A stretch of 18,099 bases of DNA from CAYRFQ01 sp964423615 (GTDB lineage Bacteria; Planctomycetota; Planctomycetia; Gemmatales; Gemmataceae). The stretch is from contig CAYRFQ010000133.1 in the NCBI GenBank assembly GCA_964423615.1, positions 1 to 18,099 of the forward strand, read 5' to 3'. Shown here one piece after another: positions 15,386 to 18,099 of the stretch; the stretch's first letter is position 1, and each line of letters begins with the position of its first letter. A program made the translations under genes and the position numbers. The notes under the pieces are model-generated. The model was given only the letters and a program-made list of their open reading frames with translations. It searched no databases and had not been told where the DNA came from.

Positions 15386-16500
15386 TGAAAGCGAATCGCT
15401 CGTCGAAAAAAAAATCGTCCGTAAAGAAGTCGGTCAAACGTACCTTCGCCGAAAGTTGGATGAGCTTCTGGTTCACTCCCGCCAATCCGATCGGGCTTCA
15501 CTCGTTGCGATTTTTCGCTGGTTTGGTTTTTCTGACCTGGTTGCTCACTTTGGCCGGTCGTCAAACAGCCTTCTTCGGTTTGAATGGTTGGTTCGATGTT
15601 CAGGCTTTTGAGGAGGCAGCTCGGCTTCCTGGAGGAGCCCCCGTTCCTTTTGGCTGGTCTATCCTGTACCTCTGTGGGAATGACCCCACGAATCTGCTCA
15701 CCATGTATTGGGGCTCAGTTGGAGTGCTCCTGCTTTTCACGTTAGGTATAGGGACTCGAATCACATCGATCTTAACGTGGATCATCGTAGTATCCTTTGT
15801 CTCTGTCAATCCAGTTGTCAGCTTTGGAGGTGATTTTCTACTCAGTATCTTGGCTTTCTACTTGATGCTTGGATATCTCTTGTATCGCCAATGGACTGGT
15901 GGGCTGTCTTTGGTTGAGCGACTATTAGGACCTCGCGAAACGATTGTTTTTCACTCGTGGTTTTTCCGAAATCAACAGACTGACCAAGATACTTCCGAGG
16001 CATATAGCTACGCTGTCAATTTTGCTTTACGACTTCTTCAAGTCCATTTTGCAATCGTGGTGTTTACGACCGCTTTGCATAAGTTGCAGATGGCCGACTG
16101 GTGGGCCGGAGTGGCGTTGTGGTATCCACTGCATCCTCCATTTGACACTACGTTCGAGAGTGTACGAACGAAAGCTTGGGTCGGTCGAGTCTATCTCTGT
16201 GTGTTGAGTTTCATTCAATATAGCTTTTTGGCTTGGCAATTTGGCTTTCCATTAATGGCTTGGAGACAAGGGTGGAGATGGGTCCTTGTCGGAGGTGGTT
16301 TCGTCGGTTTGTTAGGGTCGGTGTTTGTTTTTGGATTGCCTGTGTTTGGTCCGGTTTTCCTGTTGGGCTGTTTTAGTTATCTGACGGCTTCGGAGTGGCA
16401 GCAGTTTTGGCAACGACTGTCCCAACCTCAGCATCTCTTTTCTTGGTTGGCATCTCGGGTGTGGCGGCACCCACAGGAGACGGCCAAGGCAGCTGGGTAA
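15385..16500 (+). CDS. HTTM-domain membrane protein (vitamin K-dependent carboxylase-like)
   Basis: 371 aa. HTTM proteins share the membrane domain of gamma-glutamyl carboxylase (GGCX). Seen here: a basic N-terminus (KKKSSVKKSVKR), the entry motif TPANPIGLHSLRFFAGLVFLTW (about 31-52), several membrane helices (about 107-118, 130-147, 152-167, 220-232, 270-288, 300-331), and HKLQMADWWAGVALWYPL (232-249). The last aligns with the human GGCX KKLDADW segment, placing K233 at the catalytic-base lysine. The large luminal domain of GGCX is missing, as in most bacterial members. No vitamin K or carboxylation role is shown for this type. GTG 15385 overlaps the upstream stop by one base, with GGAAGGGG just before it. 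The C-terminus is polar. Confidence 0.88.
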   Translation: MKANRSSKKKSSVKKSVKRTFAESWMSFWFTPANPIGLHSLRFFAGLVFLTWLLTLAGRQTAFFGLNGWFDVQAFEEAARLPGGAPVPFGWSILYLCGNDPTNLLTMYWGSVGVLLLFTLGIGTRITSILTWIIVVSFVSVNPVVSFGGDFLLSILAFYLMLGYLLYRQWTGGLSLVERLLGPRETIVFHSWFFRNQQTDQDTSEAYSYAVNFALRLLQVHFAIVVFTTALHKLQMADWWAGVALWYPLHPPFDTTFESVRTKAWVGRVYLCVLSFIQYSFLAWQFGFPLMAWRQGWRWVLVGGGFVGLLGSVFVFGLPVFGPVFLLGCFSYLTASEWQQFWQRLSQPQHLFSWLASRVWRHPQETAKAAG

Positions 16501-16532
16501 ACACAATCACTTCCAAGAGGCTGGAGACATCT

Positions 16533-17702
16533 ATGATCGACCGAAGATACGGAATAGGGTTCTGTGTGTTGTTGTTGGTAATCGGTGTAAGCTGCGCCCC
16601 GACAGGGAATCCCAAAGGAGAAGTTCCTCGGAACGCCCCTTCGCGTGGTCCAGTAGGCATGCTGCCCCAACAGGAAGCGAGTCCAATGGCCAATCCGCAG
16701 CCACAGCAGCCGAGGCTTCCAAACGCCGCAAAAGCACGCATCGAAGCGGCGATTACTGTTGTCGAAGAGCGGGATTTACTGACCTCACATAGCTTCTGGA
16801 CCGTGATTCACGGTATTCTCGCGAACGGATTAGACGTTGCCCTTCGTGATGCTTCGACCGGAAAACAATACAAGGCGATGGATCACATCCGTCAAGGCAA
16901 GTACATTCGTGGCCTTCGATTCATCCCCACAGGGACTGGGGTCGATGTTCAGATGGGTCCTACATTCGAAGGGCAAGGGCACCAAGACCAATTTGTTGGG
17001 GAGATCGCTCAGTGTGGATTGTCATTGGACACAACTTTCCAAATCAATGGTCAGGAGTATTTGTTCAAAGACTTCATTGACCACACGAAGGCGCGAGCAC
17101 GAGTCAACGCTGACCAAGAATTGAGTTGGACCCTGGTTGCGGTGAGTCAGTATGAGGGAACCGATTGCAGCTGGACGAACATGTTTGGCGAAAAGTTGCA
17201 CTTTCTGGACTTAGTCGAATATGAATTGGAGCAGCCCATTAAAGAGGCCGCTTGTGGTGGAACACATCGTTTGTTTGGTTTGACATGGGCCTTGCATTTA
17301 CACATGCGGGCAGGAGGTAAAATCGAAGGGACCTGGGCGAAAGTAGCCGCCAAACTCGACAAATATAAGATGTTCGCCCGCGAGTATCAAAACCCAGATG
17401 GCTCGTTTTCATCGCAATATGTCAGTGGCCCAGGTTACATCCCTGACTTGGATCGCAGGATCAACACCACCGGGCATGTCTTGGAATGGTTGGCACTGGT
17501 TCTCAACGACGAAGAGATACATATGCCATGGGTAGGGAATGCCGCCAATGCTCTTTGTGTGATGATTCTTTCTGGCCAAGGACAGCTTCTCGACGCGGGT
17601 TCGCTTTACCATGCGGGGCATGGTTTGCGACTTTATCATCGACGTGTCTATGGCAAGAGCTCTGGGCATCATTCTCCATTGCTTCCGTTGTTAGACGATT
17701 GA
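16533..17702 (+). CDS. Predicted lipoprotein with alpha/alpha-toroid-like features
   Basis: 389 aa. MIDRRYGIGFCVLLLVIGVSCAP is a lipoprotein-type signal with C21 as the likely lipidated residue; G18-V-S-C is an imperfect lipobox. A Pro/Gln-rich linker (about 22-64) follows. The rest is helical and resembles squalene-cyclase/prenyltransferase toroids: LLTSHSFWTVIHGILANG (82-99), ELSWTLVAVSQY (196-207), ACGGTHRLFGLTWALHLHMR (240-259), REYQNPDGSFSSQYV (283-297) and NTTGHVLEWLALVL (311-324). D211, C212, C241, H245 and H315 are candidate metal or active-site residues, but this is only a guess. It starts 33 bp after the HTTM stop, with GGAG six bases before ATG 16533, so it is part of the same operon. 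A link to envelope modification is inferred. Confidence 0.78.
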   Translation: MIDRRYGIGFCVLLLVIGVSCAPTGNPKGEVPRNAPSRGPVGMLPQQEASPMANPQPQQPRLPNAAKARIEAAITVVEERDLLTSHSFWTVIHGILANGLDVALRDASTGKQYKAMDHIRQGKYIRGLRFIPTGTGVDVQMGPTFEGQGHQDQFVGEIAQCGLSLDTTFQINGQEYLFKDFIDHTKARARVNADQELSWTLVAVSQYEGTDCSWTNMFGEKLHFLDLVEYELEQPIKEAACGGTHRLFGLTWALHLHMRAGGKIEGTWAKVAAKLDKYKMFAREYQNPDGSFSSQYVSGPGYIPDLDRRINTTGHVLEWLALVLNDEEIHMPWVGNAANALCVMILSGQGQLLDAGSLYHAGHGLRLYHRRVYGKSSGHHSPLLPLLDD

Positions 17703-17793
17703 AACAGGCGAGAGTAAATTCTTCGAAAACCTCGCTATGGGTGTCGTTAAGCTGTTCCCGAAGAAATGCTGGCAGCCGGACAGTGTTTTGAAG

Positions 17794-17823
17794 GTTCCTC
17801 TCCCCAGGATCGAGGAGAGGAAC
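17794..17823. terminator. 10-bp hairpin downstream of the HTTM cassette
   Basis: GTTCCTCTCC (17794-17803) pairs perfectly with GGAGAGGAAC (17814-17823) around a 10-nt loop, about 90 bp after the lipoprotein stop. No T-run follows on either strand, so it could be an end-of-operon structure or a copy of an intergenic repeat. Confidence 0.45.
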
Positions 17824-17928
17824 TGAGAATTGTGGAAACAAGACCCCAGTTTCGTTGAGGATGTGGAATAGAACTTCGCGATCACCACCAGTCAACGAAA
17901 TAGTAAACCAGCTGATTTCGGGAAGACT

Positions 17929-17952
17929 AAGGCACGACCAGGGGTGTGCCTT
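17929..17952. repeat. 7-bp inverted repeat
   Basis: AAGGCAC (17929-17935) and GTGCCTT (17946-17952) with a 10-nt loop. Perfect but short; no neighbouring signal shows what it does. Confidence 0.4.
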
Positions 17953-17995
17953 GATCCTCTCCCGTCAACGACGATCAACTCACCAACGATCCGAG

Positions 17996-18018
17996 GTTGG
18001 CCGCTGGAAATGGCCAAC
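17996..18018. repeat. 7-bp inverted repeat near the window end
   Basis: GTTGGCC (17996-18002) and GGCCAAC (18012-18018) with a 9-nt loop. It could act as a terminator for a minus-strand gene entering from the right, whose stop would be at 18036 or 18041, but no T-run is present. Confidence 0.4.
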
Positions 18019-18099
18019 TCCCCGACCGTCACGAGTCAACTCAGTCCTCTTCCCCAGGAACCGCCCCCACCAAGGTCTGCAGAATCGCCGAACTCATTC

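Larger units (their letters stand above)
17703..18099. other. Hairpin-rich region without a convincing gene
   Basis: 397 bp to the window end. Three separate hairpins lie here (listed individually). Two short minus-strand frames entering from the right edge end at 18041 and 18036; either could be the last 18-20 codons of a gene outside the window, but nothing identifies it. Longer minus-strand frames overlapping the lipoprotein 3' end look like shadows. Confidence 0.5.

Noticed and set aside
17503..17895. 130-codon minus-strand frame at the end of the lipoprotein gene
   Set aside because: Half of it is antisense to the lipoprotein; the rest covers the 10-bp hairpin, and no known domain was recognised.
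18036..18099. Possible C-terminal fragment of a minus-strand gene at the right edge
   Set aside because: Two frames are open, each only about 20 codons; neither can be preferred from so little sequence.

Overview
The window looks like a chromosomal segment from a member of the Planctomycetota. Three features point there. First, two secreted beta-propeller proteins carry the W-P-x-W-R-G-P-N-R signature after the signal peptide. Second, a response regulator has an N-terminal excisionase-type helix-turn-helix and is paired with an HDOD-histidine kinase. Third, there is an HTTM (vitamin K carboxylase-like) membrane protein with a planctomycete-type partner. The organism should be Gram-negative-like, since a Kdo hydroxylase and lipoprotein-type signals are present. 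Genus cannot be assigned from the sequence alone.

Layout: (1) 91-2676, a two-component pair, separated by an intergenic stretch that can fold into a long nested hairpin. (2) 2788-5481, cell-envelope genes: a Kdo hydroxylase (kdoO type), a MurB-like protein with its own sigma70-like promoter and overlapping palindrome, and a short FtsQ-like protein. (3) 5505-6908 on the minus strand: an AraC-MGMT fusion (two-domain Ada-like protein), a terminator, and a small secreted protein. (4) 7305-9921 on the minus strand: two tandem exported PQQ/BamB-like propellers. (5) 9922-10397, a repeat-bearing intergenic region. (6) 10398-11732 on the minus strand, an MFS transporter, divergent from (7) 11914-13998, an alpha/beta hydrolase and an ABC-transporter ATPase. 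(8) 14489-17702, a tightly packed three-gene cassette: a single-pass anchored protein, an HTTM protein, and a predicted lipoprotein with alpha/alpha-toroid-like features. (9) 17703-18099, a non-coding tail with three hairpins.

How the genes may work together: the envelope block suggests LPS-core modification next to peptidoglycan and division functions. The MurB homologue, however, keeps the FAD-binding fold and has lost two of the three catalytic residue positions plus other motif residues. The FtsQ homologue ends early, right against a convergent gene. The two-component pair and the AraC-MGMT protein are the regulatory genes.

The best candidates for something undescribed are the HTTM cassette, whose HTTM protein keeps a lysine in the GGCX-like K-L-x-x-x-D-W context, and the MurB-like apparent pseudoenzyme. 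No CRISPR array, transposase, tRNA, rRNA or phage gene was seen.
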